Of a stretch of 64,000 nt of DNA, positions 32,920 to 43,050 are shown piece after piece. Position numbers and translations under genes: made by a program. The stretch lies in NCBI GenBank assembly GCA_039090855.1, contig CM077022.1, positions 70,146,971 through 70,210,970 on the forward strand. The letters are read 5' to 3'. Below the pieces are notes generated by a model. It was not told the DNA's origin and did not search any database. It saw only the letters and a list, made by a program, of their open reading frames with translations. The number at the start of each line of letters is the position of its first letter. The first letter of the stretch is position 1. Source of the stretch: Macrothele yani. Lineage: Eukaryota > Arthropoda > Arachnida > Araneae > Macrothelidae.

Positions 32920-33920
32920 GTAACGTGAGCACAATGGGCAGAGGTAGTGATTTGACAGACGTTCAAAAAAGGAATGATCATTGGCTACCGCGCCAAGGGT
33001 GGAATAATCTGTCACAGTAGACTTCGTGGGCTGTACGCGAGGTGCTGTAGTAAGGGTGTGCCAAGAATGGATCGCTGGCACACTGAGTGCCTCCCGACGT
33101 CATAACTGTACAGCTCCAAAGGCCATCGACCCCAGAAGAGAACTTCGACTGATAAAGGGCAATCGACCAGGTAAATGAGCGCAGGGGCACCCAGGTACGT
33201 GTCCCCTATAACAGTAAAGCGACGCTACCCTTGTTACGTATGGGTCTCCGGAGGCGACGCTGCATTAAGGCGCCCATTTTAACCCAAGTCCGTCGGCAAC
33301 GATGCCTGCAGTTCGCATGGGACTACCGACAGTGGAAGAGTAGGAAAGGATTTCCTTCTACGACGAATCGCGGTTTCTATTCCACAGAAGTGACGTGAGG
33401 TGGCGGATACTGCATCAGACACACGAAAACCAACACCCGTACACGCTTGTGATTCAGGTACAGGCCGGCAGTGTGCATGACTGGAAGATGTTTTCTTGAT
33501 ATGACCTGGCACCGCTGGTACCACTGGATGGGTCACCAAACACCGATGGCTACCTGTCCATCGTTGCTGACAATATGCATCGCTTCATGCTGGACGTTTA
33601 CGCTGGTGGTGCTAATGTCTACCAACAGGACAATGCGCCGTGCCACGTGGCTAACGGGGTGCACGAAAGGTTCCAGGAACACAACGATGTTTACATTCTC
33701 CCTTGGCTGGAGAAATCGCCCAACCTGATTTCAATAGAGTACTTGTGGGACTATTTGGATCCACATGTTTGAGGTGCCGACCCACAACCACTTCATCTCC
33801 GGGACCTCCGTGCTCTGCTGCAGTCCGGATGAGCACGTGTGCCTCGGGCAACCTTCCACGGGTTTCTTTGCGTCCATGCCACGCCATCTCGCCGCTGTCA
33901 TCTGGGCTAAGGGTGATTAT
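32920..33920 (+). pseudogene. Tc1 transposase, right copy of the pair
   Basis: The plus-strand start MGRGSDLTDVQK lies near 32937, with a decayed helix-turn-helix region, then LRRRRCIKAPILTQ near 33245-33290. The later frame (33575-33772) has VYQQDNAPCHVANGVHERFQ, giving an intact second catalytic Asp, and SPNLISIEYLWDYLD, where the SPD Asp is Asn. Stops and shifts occur in between. Confidence 0.8.
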
Positions 33921-34076
33921 TCCCATTATTAGGCAGCTGGTCATATTATTCCGATATCACCGTGTATATCGATCGGGCTAAGAGAAAAAAAGTCCCTAAA
34001 TCATAAGTATACGATGTCATCGCTCTGTCCACGTTATTTTATAAACAACGAATAGCAACTGAAAAATTGTTCATCC

Positions 34077-34146
34077 GACACCGCTGGGAACGAACCCCAG
34101 ATCTCTCGACAACTAGCCAAGTGCGTTCGCTTTACGCTAAGGTGCC
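34077..34146 (-). other. tRNA-like module, left arm
   Basis: Same module as 34348-34417, read on the minus strand. The T-arm is ctggg gttcgtt cccag. A few substitutions distinguish it from the right copy. Confidence 0.7.
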
Positions 34147-34347
34147 AACAATTCACAGCGCCATTCGTGTTTTACCAGTCAGCATCTGACTAGTAAACCA
34201 CGCTCTTTGGATTTATCAGCTGTAATTAACAGCTTGCTTCGTTGAATGCGACTAGATGGCGGCACATCGGTTGTTGAGCCCATCAATAAGGATTTGTGTA
34301 GTCAGATGCTGACTGGTAAACCACGAATGGCGCTGTGAATTATTACT

Positions 34348-34417
34348 GGCACCGTAGCGTAAAACGAACGCACTCTGCTAGTTGTCGAGAGATCTGGGGT
34401 TCGATCCCAGCGGTGTC
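34348..34417 (+). other. tRNA-like module, right arm, full cloverleaf pairing
   Basis: The acceptor ggcaccg pairs with cggtgtc (one wobble). The D arm is gcgt/acgc with a loop lacking GG. The T-arm is ctggg gttcgat cccag, perfect. The anticodon arm is ctct/agag with an 11-nt loop, too large for a normal tRNA. This is a tRNA-derived sequence, not a standard gene. Confidence 0.7.
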
Positions 34418-34835
34418 GGATGAACAATTTTTCAGTTGCTATTCGTTGTTTATAAAATAACGTGGACAGAGCGATGACATAATATATTTACATTATCTCC
34501 ACGTATTTAAAATATATTATCCCCTAAATCAGCTGATTCAAAATCTCACGAGCTATGAATATTGAAATTGGAAGTTCTGAAACACTGGAGTATTTTTACA
34601 GATGTTGTTTAACACCCAGCAATAGTGTTTGCAGATCCATTTGTCTTTATGACCTCCATGATAAATTGTTGCGATAGTACACCGTATGAAAGTCCGTTTC
34701 CCCATACTAATTACCATTACTCGTTTTTAAAATGCTTTTCATTCAGTGAGCCCGTCATAAAAGTTTAGGCACACAAAAATATCTATGCTAAAATGTAAAA
34801 GTACGAAGCAAAGGAACACTAACATTGGAGACTAA

Positions 34836-35050
34836 GCCGTCCCGGTGGCGCAGTGGTGTAAGCGATGGCTTATGATCATTCGTCCGGAAGGGGTCTTGGT
34901 TCGAATCCCGGTGAGGCATGAATGTCGGCATTGTCTTACGGTACTGGCTCTCTCACTTCCCTGGAACCACTGACTCTAAATTACGGACGGGCGACTGCTT
35001 ATAGCCCATTGAGTTGCTCACGGTGATCGCTAAAATTCCAATAAAAAAAA
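34836..35050 (+). mobile_element. SINE family 1 (tRNA-derived), complete
   Basis: A and B boxes present (ggttcgaatcccgg), short A-tail. Imperfect target duplication ttggagactaa (34825-34835) and ttgaggactaa (35051-35061). Confidence 0.92.
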
Positions 35051-35664
35051 TTGAGGACTAAGCAAAACACTTCAAATTGTGTTACACTAAGTAATGGGGA
35101 ACCAATAGATGCGAAGGATATAATTGTTCATAGTTATGGCAGAAGAATCTACAAGTCTCAAAAGTTGAGACAGAACAGAAACATAATGCAAAACATACAG
35201 TTATTAGACATGTTGGATATTTTCAGTCGCTTGTATCAATTCAAAAACATTGTTTCTCCGTAGAATGCTCGTATATTAAATTCCCGTAGAGTTTACCGTT
35301 GATGCAATTTTAAATTAATAATTGATTAACTATTCATCGGATTAAAGTTAATCCGTATGCGTTTTGTCTTCGGTCTTCCTCGAGTGATTTTTCTTTGGAG
35401 TTCTCAAACATTTCTTTCATTTTTTTTAAAACCGCCTAGCCTAGAGGAAACAACGGTATCGCATTACATTAAGAATATTTTTGTCCAATTTCAACCAATT
35501 CGACTATAACAATTTTTAAACAAAACTCGGAAATATCAAATTTGATCCAGATCGGTTAAATAGTTTTGAGTCATTTCCTCCTTAACAAAAAAAACATCCC
35601 AAGGGTACCTCCTTTTTTGGTATCTTGACACCAAAAGAGGTGCTCCCGCCATTAAGTTAAACTA
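35051..35664. other. No gene; repeat-like tail near 35460-35590
   Basis: The segment with tttgatccagatcggttaaa resembles the 3' part of an interspersed repeat. A 70-codon frame at 35051-35263 is not convincing. Confidence 0.35.
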
Positions 35665-35902
35665 CCGTTTCTGAAAATTGCATCACCATGAAGGAATGAT
35701 TGTAATCACGTGAAACTTACCGGATATGCAAAGCAGGGTAGGACATGCAAATGATTAGAAGTGCAGAGACATTGCGCATGTCTCGGCCCGGCATGTCCCT
35801 CTGGACAGTGGAGTGAGGGGTATCAAGAGAAGGGCTGTTTAGGACACGCACCAGTAGTGCATCGCGGACAGCAAGTTGTAAAAGGGTCTCCAGGATTTAA
35901 TA

Positions 35903-37487
35903 ATGCCTCGGAGACGACGAAGTGCGCAATATCACCATACGACAGACTTTAAACGGGGACGAATGATTGGTCTACGTGAAGGTGCATTTTCACACCGCGA
36001 CATTGCGGATCGGACAGAACATAACGCCACGAGAGTGACGCACGTGGGGCGGCAGTGGACCGAGGAGAACCAGGTGCATTGACAATCCGGGAGTGGACCG
36101 AGTAACGTGACGACACCGCGGGATGACCGACACCTAATCCGCATGGTAGTGACGAAGCGTTCCGCATCTTCGGAAGTGTTAGCAAACAGTGGAGCACTGC
36201 AACAGGTGTGGCATTGCCTGCCTCCACAGTTCGACGCAGTCTGCTGCACAGAGTATTGGTTGCACGCATCTCTTTGCGGCGGATTCCTTAGACTCTGAAC
36301 CATGGACTCCTCAGACTGGAATGGGGTTTTCAATAGAGACAATGGCGTGCTGATTGGCAACATGTTTTCCGACGAGTCCCGATTCAACTTGAACTACCAT
36401 GTTGGCCGCATGCGCATTAGACGGTATTGTGGTGATAGCCTTCTCCCAGCATGCATTGTTGAACGTCATACGGGCCCAACGCCAAGTGTGGTGGTGTGGG
36501 GTGGTGCCGTTCGGTACCATTCACGATCTCGTCTGCTACGACTTGAGAGCAATATCAACGTCATACGGGCCGAACGCCAAGTGTGATGGTGTGAGGTGCC
36601 ATTGGGTACCATTTACGATCTCGTCTGCTACAACTTGAGAGCAATATCAACGTCATACGGGCCGAACGCCAAGTGTGATGGTGCGGGGTGTCATTGGATA
36701 CCATTCACGATCTCGTCTGCTACGACTTGAGAGCAACGTCATACGGGCCGAACGCCAAGTGTGATAGTGTGGGGTGCCATTGGGTACCATTCACGATCTC
36801 GGCTGCTACGACTTGAAAGCAATATCAACGTCATACGGGCCGAACGCTAAGTGTGATGGTGTGGGGTGTCATTTGGTAGCATTCAGGATCTCGTCTGCTA
36901 CGACTTGTGAGCAATATCAACGTCATACCATATGGGCCGAACGCCAAGTGTGATGGTGTGGGGTGCCATTGGGTATCATTCACGATCTCGTCTGCTACGA
37001 CTTGTGAGCAATATCAGCGTCATGCGGGCCGAACGCCAAATGTGATGATGTATGGTGCCATTGGGTACCATTCACGATCTCGGCTGATACGACTTGAGAG
37101 CAATATCAACTGCGACCACTACATCAAGGAAGTTGCACAGGGAGAAGTCATACCCTTCCTTCAGAGGACTCCCGGCGCTATATTCCCGTAAGACAATGCC
37201 CGAGCATATGTTGCCAGAAATATTCAAGCCCTCTTCGCAGCACAGCAGATACCGCTGCTTCCCTGTCCTGCACGTTCTCCAGACATGTCGCCTATTGAGC
37301 GTATCTGGGATATGGTCACTCGGCAACTGACCCACCAAAGTCCTCCGATGGTGAGTACCAATGATCTGTGGACTCGCATACATGCGCCTGGAAAGATATT
37401 ACCCAGTACACCATCCAGCGCCTTTTCGATTCAATACCATGCCGTCTAGAAGCTCTTATTGCAGCTCGCGGAGGATTCACAAGATAG
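35903..37487 (+). pseudogene. Tc1 transposase, family E, with amplified segment
   Basis: It starts MPRRRRSAQY, then TTDFKRGRMIGLREGAFSHR (helix-turn-helix). FSDESRFNLNYHVGRMRIRR at about 36368-36425 carries the first catalytic Asp. ERHTGPTPSVVVWG then leads into seven copies of the same segment. After the array comes YIKEVAQGEVIPFLQ, a damaged second-Asp motif (stop in place of QQ before DNARAYVARN near 37193), and ARSPDMSPIERIWDMV with the final Glu. The unit of 92 bp is out of frame, so the array alone prevents translation. Confidence 0.88.
36464..37110 (+). repeat. 92-bp unit repeated 7 times inside Tc1 transposase
   Basis: Unit starts (cgtcatacgggccgaacgcc): 36464, 36559, 36651, 36737, 36829, 36921 and 37018. 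Spacings are 95, 92, 86, 92, 92, 97 with small indels. Each unit codes for the TGPTPSVMVWG segment. Confidence 0.95.
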
Positions 37488-37629
37488 TTATTTTTGCAGG
37501 TAAAATTGTTGTATTGTTCTGAAAATAAATAACTTATTTACAGTCATATCAGTAACGTAGGGCATAAATTTCATTCGAATCGTATGGTTCCTTATTGGTG
37601 TTGCAATTTTCACAAACAATAGTGTATTT

Positions 37630-38070
37630 GCTCCTATGTATAACCAAAAACAATTCTAGCCTGCCCTACATTACTAGCAGCCCATCCTAGAGTTTATCAC
37701 TAGCTACGGCTTTGCTCTGACCTCAAAACTGTTGCCAACATACATTCGGCGAGTGAGAAAATATAAAGTTTACGTAGAAAACGCTTCAAGAGAATGAACC
37801 TAAAATTTACATAAAGAAACTAAAAATGAAAGTTGAAGTAGAGTGCACAGTACGTTATAATGGGCAAATCAACTACTTGAAAGGAATGCCCAGTTACTTT
37901 TGATCGTGTTGTGTATATTCCTTTCACAGAATTCAACACGTGGGATAACTGGACAGCACCTCAAAAGAATTGGGTCTTCAATGCAAGCACAGAACAAGGT
38001 TCTCTTCAACGGTTGCATTTTGTTTTCGAGCTTATACATACCATGGTTTTCGTTTAGGCACAAGTAATCG
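37630..38070. other. No recognised gene
   Basis: Minus-strand frames here and at 38100-38220 overlap the next Tc1 element's left end. I see no family resemblance. Confidence 0.4.
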
Positions 38071-38077
38071 AAACATA

Positions 38078-39430
38078 CTGACAATGAAATTTGCGCACCT
38101 AGAAGAAAACATTCTACAACCGCGAAACATTGTAAATAGCTAGAGAGCGTGCTGATATGCAAATGATCCACCTTTGGTGCGAGTGCGCATGACCGCACAC
38201 CCTGTGGTGGCGCTGCAAGCACGAACCGGCAGCCTTATAAACCGGCGTGTAGTCGATGCCCCATGAAAGCGAAAAGCACCGACCGGCGCAAGCAAGAGTA
38301 CAGCGTGACAAGAATGCCAGGTAGACGCCAGAGACGTCGATTTACGCAACTTACTGATTAGAGAGGCCGGATCATCGGGCTGAAAACCGTAGGGTGGTCG
38401 TCGCGCCGTATAGCCCGCCACGTGGATCTATTTGACCATACCGTCCGACTTTGTTGGGAGCAGTGGACACGTGACTGTAAGGCGGTGCGGCTCCAAAAGT
38501 ACCAGGACCACCACCGGTAGAGTGGATCAACGGATCGTGCGCCAGGCACGAACGGGGACCAGGTCCACTATACAGGCACATGTAGCGGCTCCTGTGTGCC
38601 TACGAACTATTTCCCGACGACTCGCGGAAGCGAATTTACGATCCCAGCGCCCCTTACGTGTGCTGCCATTAACACCGGAACATCGCCGGCTCTGTGTGCA
38701 GTGGTGGCTGGCCAGAGCAACGTGGAACGCCACAGACTGGAGACGCGTGGTGTTTAGCGATGAGCGCCCCTTCGTTTTGGGGTCAGATCATCGTGTCCGG
38801 GTCTGGAGGTCCCAGGGTCAACGGCCCAATCCCAAACTCGCTATCGAGCACCATATTTTCCCCACTGCAGGCATTATGGTCTAGGGGGCCATTGCCTACG
38901 ATAGCCAATCAGCTCTAGTAGTGGTACGTGGATTATTGACGAGCCAGTGGTATGTGGATGAGATCCTACGGCCCCATTTGCTCCCATTCCTGGCTGGGAT
39001 TCTAGGTGCTCTATACCAGCAGGATAATTCCCGCTCGCACACGGCTCGGGTTGCCCAGGACTGCTACGTCATGTCCAGACACTTCCATGGCCTGCCCGCT
39101 CCCCGGCCGAGCATGTGTGGGACCAACTTAAACGCCGGTTCCCGCTGTGCCGCATTATCAGGTATTTGGAGCACACCGTCCAACACGTGTGGGCCAGACT
39201 ACCGCAGGACAACATCAGGCGTCTGTTCGCCTCCGTGCCGGACCGTATTTCAGCATGTATCGCCGCACGAGGTGTTGCGACGCGCTATTGAAGATGACCG
39301 GACTGCGTGCCATATATCCCTCTGTAATTGTCCTGCAGCCCTGGTTTTTCCCTCATGTGATTCATTACGTCCATTCAATTTCAGTTCCAGCCGTTGCTTC
39401 CTTCTTGGTGCGCAAATTTCATTGTCCGTG
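38078..39430 (+). mobile_element. Tc1-like DNA transposon, family F
   Basis: Inverted ends share gacaatgaaatttgcgcacc (left at 38079, right complement near 39409). TA precedes the left end at 38076-38077. The right flank is not clear. GC content is higher than in the surroundings. Confidence 0.8.
38313..39310 (+). pseudogene. Tc1 transposase, family F, few disabling changes
   Basis: It starts MPGRRQRRRFTQLTD, then a stop, then RGRIIGLKTVGWSSRRIARH (helix-turn-helix). The long frame 38432-38884 includes CLRTISRRLAEANL, WWLARATWNATDW and VVFSDERPFVL (first catalytic Asp). A stop replaces Trp in the VMVWG motif (MV then TAG at 38881). The frame 38921-39442 begins with QSALVVVRG-type sequence and contains LYQQDNSRSHTARVAQDC (second Asp intact). 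The final catalytic segment is shifted: the WDQLKRRF-type sequence lies in another frame near 39117-39140. Confidence 0.85.
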
Positions 39431-39785
39431 AATGTTCTTTGAAGCTCGGTGTAGTCTATGTTTATCAGATAGAAAAAGGGATATGCAGGAATTCTGACAA
39501 ACACCACGAGCAGGACTGCAATGCTCTTAACTAGGGTATACACGTATGAATTTTCAAACTAAATATGGAGAAATTCCTAGTGCTCACATATATTCATCCA
39601 ATTAGATGTAGAATCTGCCTCACTACAAAGTCACACACCAAGCCCTCTGTGTTGGACATGATGTGCTGATGATTACTCATCTTTAGATTGGTTTCGAGGC
39701 GATTTGATTCTGTGCTTGAGAAGAACGTCGGCAGCAGGTATGTGTTAAGACGTTACCTGCGAGATCTTGAAGGCCTATCAAGTCG

Positions 39786-39808
39786 TGACGTCATTTTCAG
39801 TGACGTCA
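39786..39808. promoter_or_regulatory. Pair of CRE-type palindromes
   Basis: tgacgtca occurs at 39786-39793 and again at 39801-39808, about 190 bp upstream of the THAP-like exon. This octamer is the consensus for CREB/ATF factors. A promoter role is inferred from position only. Confidence 0.35.
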
Positions 39809-39996
39809 CACCTCGTAGATCTACTGATCAAACAGTCCGTGTCTGCATTACCACACTACGCTAACCGTGTGACTTGTGATTTTTATGGTTGTCCATGCTT
39901 GCGTGAAATTAAGTGTTCCTTTCCTGTGGTTTGCTTCAACTAACATTTTAATTACATTTTTATATACCGGTAATTGAATGAGATAGGTACCTGATT

Positions 39997-40145
39997 ATGA
40001 CACATCCGTGTTGTGTTCCCGGCTGCCGTGGAAATTATAAAACAGGACCTAAAGTTCGTGTGTAAGGACTTCTAAAAAGACAAAGATTTGTGTTCTAAGT
40101 GGATTCGTGCCATTAAAAGGGATAACTTCACAGTTACACCACATG
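39997..40145 (+). pseudogene. THAP zinc-finger N-terminal exon, frameshifted
   Basis: The ATG at 39997-39999 opens MTHPCCVPGCRGNYKTGPK, the start of a THAP domain (zinc-binding Cys pair C-x3/4-C). A one-base shift and a stop follow near 40065-40075. The frame then resumes with KDKDLCSKWIRAIKRDNFTV and ends at a clean donor (cacatg then gtaagt at 40146). THAP domains bind DNA in chromatin regulators and P-element-type transposases. The rest of the domain (second Cys and His) would be on a later exon, not found. The shift could be a sequence error, so a live gene is not excluded. Confidence 0.6.
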
Positions 40146-40351
40146 GTAAGTAGGCTACATAGAACATTTTTAAATCGAATTTAAATACAAAACCTTAGTT
40201 AATTAATTTGGTCAAGCATTTGGAAAAAAAAAATTCTAGCAAATGGATATTGTTGAGGTCTACTTTAAAGGTGAAATAAATTTCTACATGACTACTGCAC
40301 ATTATGTTGACATGCATATTGCCCATTACGATATACAGTATTTATATATAT

Positions 40352-40445
40352 ACAGGGTGATTCCTAAAGTCCTAAGTCACCTCAATAACTTGGGAACAAA
40401 GACAGCTAGAGCTATGGAAGTAAGGTATGGTTTAGTAAAACAACC
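40352..40445. repeat. Possible solo transposon end
   Basis: After a TA-rich run the sequence tacagggtgattcctaaagt has the form of a terminal repeat of a Tc1/mariner-superfamily element. No partner end was found before the next element begins. Confidence 0.35.
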
Positions 40446-40464
40446 ATGCGCTATCGGATGAAAG

Positions 40465-41025
40465 TGACTGTAGCGGTGGTGGATACGGCGTCAGACACAC
40501 GAAAACCAACACCCTGACACCTTTGTTGGTCAAGTACAGGCCGGCGGTGGCAATGTGCATGTATGGGGGATGCTTTCCTGGTATAACCTGGGAACGCTGG
40601 TAAAAAGGGATATGTCTCTGGACTCCAATGGCTACCTGACCAGCCTCACTGACCACAGGCCTCATTTCATGTTGGACATTTGCCCTGGTGGTGATGGTGT
40701 CTACCAACAGGACAACGCGTCGTGACACGTCTCTAAGGGGGCGTGATTGCTTCCAGAAACACGACAGCGATATCTTCGTTCTCCCTTGGGCGTCGAAATC
40801 GCCCGACCTCCATCCCATACAGCATTTGTGGGATTATTTGTTTCGACGTACCGACCCACAACCACGTGATCCCCGGGACCTCCGTGCTCTGCTGCAGTCC
40901 GAATGGACACGTGTGCCTCGGGCAACCTTCTAGGGCCTCATTTAGTCAATGCCACGCCGTCTCATCTGGGCCAAGGGTGGTTATTCCCATTATTAGGTAT
41001 GTGGTCATATTGTTCTGGCACGACT
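40465..41025 (+). mobile_element. 5'-truncated Tc1-like element, family C
   Basis: The right end carries gtggtcatattgttctggca and is followed by TA near 41026. The coding remnant includes VYQQDNAS (second catalytic Asp, at about 40699-40722), LPWASKSPDLHPIQHLWDYL (40782-40840, where the final catalytic Glu is Gln) and a C-terminal CHAVS-type end. The first 40% of the transposase is missing. Confidence 0.85.
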
Positions 41026-41397
41026 GTATATAATTATGCATCGTCATTTATATACGTTTCCAAGATTTTCGAAAAGCGAACCATTATGTTAAAAAAGGCC
41101 ACATAAGTACATTTCGGCTGTTCCGATTCCCTTTAAAAAATTATGATGTGCAAAAGCCCGGGTCCCTTCCTTCGAAGTATCCTAGAAGTGCCACTAATAT
41201 TGTGTCAAAAGGTCGATGCACAGTATAATGGTAGAAGCATATATTTTTTACATTCACAGATTAGTTCTCAAATACATTCTGAGTAGTAAATGTGATTTAA
41301 GCCACGTTTACAGAACATAGAACTAAAATTTTCTGTGGTGGTACAACTATGTACTATCAAAGAATGAATGCAAGTATGTACAGGCCCTAGCAAAATG

Positions 41398-42190
41398 TCT
41401 TGCTGGACCAGCACTATGTTGCCTCGGCCGAACCGTCAATAAAATGTCCGGGCGGCCAGCAGCTGGCCAACAGTTGCCACCCCCATAAGTTGTCATATGC
41501 CACAACAGGGCCATCAGTTATCCATCACAGGCAGTAGCTGCCACAAGTGGCCCTTCAGCCGCCCTGCAAGCACGTGCCATAAATGATGGCTAGCCTAATG
41601 TGGTCCGCTAGTTTCCCGGCAGCCGGCAATCACGTGACTTAACTGATGGCTTGCCGAATCGTGTCCGCCAATTCCCCAGTAATAGCCATAAAGAAAAAAC
41701 CGCAATTTCAAAAAGCTACAACTACTTTTTTCTCCTTACGGAACTTCTGAATTACAGCACTGCGCTGGGGAAATTTTCTCAACGGGTCCGGAAAAACGAA
41801 CGTTTGGATCTAGGTGGATACGAACCAAGCACTGTCTGCGTCGAAAGCGAGCGCTCTACCAACTGGACTGATTTGGCACGCACCTGCCTTGAAGCTGATC
41901 CTCTTTTCTGCGGAATGTGTAACGAATGGTTCTCTATTTAATTTTACAATATTGCGAGGTATTTTTCATTAATGTCAGTTTCATATAATTCATAAATTTA
42001 TTTTTTCAACGTACGATTGTTTTGTTTTTTTACCTTAATGGAACTTCACTTTTTCAACGAGTGTACCAACTTTAAAGGCGCTTTCCAATGTTTCGAGCTG
42101 TCCTTGTCTTGAAAGGCGATTGTTGAATTAATATATTTACCCTTTCATGTCACATTCTGTTACATTTTTAACGTTGTATCTTTCCTTTCC
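41398..42190 (-). repeat. Interspersed repeat, copy 2, inverted relative to 30-890
   Basis: Matches copy 1 in the opposite orientation with many small differences. It carries a tRNA-like module on the minus strand near 41815-41880 (ccagttggtagagcgctcgc, ggttcgtatcc), better preserved than in copy 1. Another GC-rich stretch of related character lies at 42610-42960. Confidence 0.65.
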
Positions 42191-43050
42191 GCTGTCCCCA
42201 AGCTACATTTTGTTTTAAAAAGGAAAGATATTTTACTTGACTTCTCGTTATTTTTAGAAGTGAATTCCTCCAGTCTTGTGTATTCAACCCATGGATGAGT
42301 ACATTATATCCACATAGCGTTGCTTTTTTTTGTTCAAATAATTGATAAATTTTGTACGCGTATAATTCTTTTTTTTTTTTTTTCAACATAACGCTTTTTT
42401 TATGTTTTTCCAGGACTTTTGTTTCAAGCAGTTTAGTGAATGTTAAAATGAAAGATTACACAGAAATTACTTCTTGTTCATGGGAATGGAGTGGGTGTAT
42501 TTTATGGCTGTAATCTAGTATTTCATGGCTTAATCTGATATCTTCGTCGACATGGCATTTCGTTAGGAAATTAATTCGACTCTCTACATATGCTTTTTTG
42601 TTCTTAACATCCACTAAAATAATACGATAGCCATAGCGTTATCTTCAACTAACTGATACCACGAGAGAGACAGCGGGTGTTGCTTCTGCGCATGCCCAGT
42701 TCCGTTGCTTCCACCTGGCGTTGGGGTTTCATCGGTTGGCAGCTGCGGGCACTTGCTAGTGGCACTTGCTTGGTAGTTCGCAATTCGCGGCGATGCTGCA
42801 GGGCCATCAATGGCTGCAAACTGAGGCGCTGCCACCAACGGACCGCTACCGGGCCGTGAGCTGCAGATTTCAGCCAGCAGTGACCCATCACCGCCAGCTG
42901 GTGGCCAGCAGTTGTTTCCCAACACTTGTGCTTTTGCTGTGGGGTGGCCCAAAACGTACCTAACAAGTTTAATGCTGTATTATTCCTGAACGAAAAGGCA
43001 TACAAATATCATCAAAAGTGTATTAAAATCTACATTTTCTGCTGATTATA
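42191..43050. other. No gene; GC-rich repeat-like segment at 42610-42960
   Basis: The GC-rich segment contains repeated ctggccagcag-like words as in the 560-890 region. Overlapping ORFs on both strands reflect composition rather than genes. A long T-run lies near 42368-42383. Confidence 0.4.

Larger units (their letters stand above)
31762..33964. mobile_element. Head-to-head pair of Tc1-like elements, family C
   Basis: The left copy (31762 to about 32860) reads on the minus strand; the right copy (about 32861 to 33964) reads on the plus strand. Both lack their 5' terminal repeats and meet near 32860. The outer ends are matching inverted repeats with cagaataatatgaccacc (left) and its complement (right), flanked by TA at 31760-31761 and 33965-33966. 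The pair is thus bounded like one element by two 3' ends. Confidence 0.8.
34004..34521. mobile_element. Palindromic element with a tRNA-like fold in each arm
   Basis: Arms 34014-34191 and 34300-34480 are near-perfect inverted copies separated by a ~108 bp spacer. Each arm contains a 70-nt tRNA-like module. An exact 10-bp direct repeat ccctaaatca flanks the unit (33994-34003 and 34522-34531), with an AT-rich stretch between the right arm and the right repeat. This could be a target duplication. Confidence 0.85.
35665..37624 (+). mobile_element. Tc1-like DNA transposon, family E, with internal array
   Basis: The ends share tgaaaattgcaacaccaata (left copy with small changes near 35672). TA flanks lie at 35663-35664 and 37625-37626. 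The same family occurs at 59937-61766. The extra length comes from a seven-fold 92-bp array at 36464-37110. Confidence 0.85.

Noticed and set aside
34348..34417. Genuine tRNA gene
   Set aside because: The anticodon loop is 11 nt and the D-loop lacks GG; an inverted duplicate lies in the other arm of a palindrome.
37869..38421. Minus-strand ORFs around 38 kb
   Set aside because: They are antisense frames over the left end and transposase start of a plus-strand Tc1 element.
42614..43005. Overlapping ORFs of 112 and 118 codons on the minus strand
   Set aside because: GC-rich repeat-like sequence open in several frames at once; no domain and no splice context.
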